A stretch of DNA of 6,075 nt, taken from the NCBI GenBank assembly GCA_029859555.1, contig JAOUCV010000141.1, positions 1-6,075 on the forward strand. The letters run 5' to 3'. The translations under genes were made by a program, and so were the position numbers. This DNA comes from Gammaproteobacteria bacterium (lineage in GTDB: Bacteria > Pseudomonadota > Gammaproteobacteria > UBA9214). The notes beneath the pieces are model-generated. The model worked only from the letters and a program-made list of their open reading frames with translations, was not told the origin of the DNA and did no database searches. Shown here one piece after another: positions 5,102 through 6,075 of the stretch; positions within the stretch are counted from its first letter, which is position 1; each line of letters begins with the position of its first letter.

Positions 5102-6075
5102 TTACTTGAACAGTTTTGACTTGTCGACCAGATCAACATGGGCACGCTTGAAGCAGGTCCACTTCTTGGTTTCCTTGTCATACACAGAGTTGACAAAGCA
5201 CTTCCAGTTATCCTCATCGACAAAGTTCTTGTCCATGCGGTAGTAGAAACCCGGGTAACGGGATTCCTGACGGAACTCGATGTGCTTCAGATGGGCTTCA
5301 GCTGTGATGATGCGGTGGTAGTTCTCCCAGGCACGCAGCAGTTCATGCAGGTCCTTGGCACGCATCTTCTCGGCATCTTCCTTGAGCATGTCGATCTTCT
5401 CACCGGCAACTTCCATCATGTGGGCGTTGGTGGTGTAGTAAGTCGCAACACCGGCCACATATTCGTCCATGATCTTCTGCAGGCGAAACTGCAGCATCTT
5501 CGGCGTAATGTAGTTCGGGTTGATATCGATGGCTGTTGAGTAGTCCTTGAACTCCATGTAGTTACGGACCGGCTGATAGATTTCAGAAACCAGATCTTCT
5601 ACAGGGGTATCCAGCTCGGGTTTCAGATCCTTGTTGTCGAGGCAGTACTTGACCATTGCCTTGGCAGCCATACGACCTTCAGCATGTGAACCGGAGGAGA
5701 ACTTGTGACCGGAAGCACCAACACCGTCGCCAGCTGTCCACAGACCGGTAACAGTGGTCATGGCACGGTAACCCCAGTTCCAGCCCTTCGGCAGGTGCTC
5801 GGGAATACCTTCGCTGTAAGCTTCATCGGTTGGAGCACCAACATCAGTCGGGCCGGATACCCAGATGCCGCAGCAACCGGAGTGTGAGCCCAGCAGGTAG
5901 GGTTCGGTCGGCATCAGCTCGGAATTCTTCTTCTCCGGCTCGATGTTCTCACCCACCCAGATACCACACTGGCCGATACACATATCCAGGAAGTCTTCCC
6001 AGGCTTCTGCCTCGAGATGCTTCACTTCGCGCGGCGTCAGTGTTTCACGCAGCGCAGCAAGCGCAGAAACGGTAT
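5102..6075 (-). CDS. aprA: Adenylylsulfate reductase alpha subunit, C-terminal half (5' end outside window)
   Basis: AprA is the FAD-containing subunit of cytoplasmic APS reductase, partnered by the iron-sulfur subunit AprB. In sulfur oxidisers it runs in reverse, joining sulfite and AMP to give APS, which Sat then converts to sulfate and ATP. About 323 residues are visible of a family length near 620-660, and the frame is open to the window edge (TVSALAALRETLTPREV...). Family segments seen are LLGSHSGCCGIWVSGPTD (the GSHSG His is probably the active-site His), then WNWGYRAMTTVTGLWTAGDG and GASGHKFSSGSHAEGR of the fumarate-reductase-like FAD fold. A helical C-terminal domain ends with SRYPGFYYRMDKNFVDEDNW, the conserved C-terminal AprA region, and KLFK. 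A GTG at 6023-6025 is internal and not the start. The stop is TAA, followed by a strong terminator. aprB would be expected upstream, beyond the right edge. Confidence 0.97.
   Translation of the reverse strand, partial: TVSALAALRETLTPREVKHLEAEAWEDFLDMCIGQCGIWVGENIEPEKKNSELMPTEPYLLGSHSGCCGIWVSGPTDVGAPTDEAYSEGIPEHLPKGWNWGYRAMTTVTGLWTAGDGVGASGHKFSSGSHAEGRMAAKAMVKYCLDNKDLKPELDTPVEDLVSEIYQPVRNYMEFKDYSTAIDINPNYITPKMLQFRLQKIMDEYVAGVATYYTTNAHMMEVAGEKIDMLKEDAEKMRAKDLHELLRAWENYHRIITAEAHLKHIEFRQESRYPGFYYRMDKNFVDEDNWKCFVNSVYDKETKKWTCFKRAHVDLVDKSKLFK

Noticed and set aside
5138..5539. 133-residue plus-strand frame antisense to aprA
   Set aside because: aprA is unmistakable on the other strand; the long shadow frame is a side effect of its codon use.

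Overview
The window looks like chromosomal DNA from a sulfur-oxidising gammaproteobacterium. The strongest clue is the C-terminal half of AprA, the alpha subunit of dissimilatory adenylylsulfate (APS) reductase, running off the right end on the minus strand. The left end holds the C-terminal part of dxs (MEP isoprenoid pathway). Both are ordinary core or energy-metabolism genes, and the genus cannot be fixed from this sequence alone.

Layout from left to right: (1) dxs 3' end, plus strand, 1-546. (2) A gap at 547-881 holding two very short overlapping ORFs. (3) A minus-strand gene at 893-1840 for a soluble protein with a Cache/PDC-like sensor domain, ended by an intrinsic terminator at 875-900. 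(4) A minus-strand gene at 1974-2381 for a small DUF4332-type helix-hairpin-helix protein, with a 13-bp perfect hairpin just after its stop. (5) A gene-poor stretch interrupted by a decayed IS3-family insertion sequence at 2647-3741. Its inverted repeats and -1 frameshift signal survive, but orfA has lost a standard start codon. orfB carries a frameshift plus an internal deletion that removes the second catalytic Asp. (6) An AT-richer gap at 3742-4002 with no convincing gene. (7) A minus-strand gene at 4003-4923 for a YkgJ-type cysteine-cluster protein. (8) A pair of inverted REP-like units (REPIN) at 4955-5028. (9) A strong aprA terminator at 5043-5077. (10) aprA at 5102-6075, partial.

Functionally, aprA belongs to the reverse sulfate-reduction branch of sulfur oxidation (sulfite + AMP to APS). 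The YkgJ-like gene lies next to it on the same strand, but the terminator and REPIN between them argue for separate transcription. The Cache-like and DUF4332 genes have no visible pathway link to either. I do not see a previously undescribed multi-gene system here. The features most worth a second look are the REPIN, the cytosolic Cache-like protein, the cysteine-cluster gene beside aprA, and the fossil IS.
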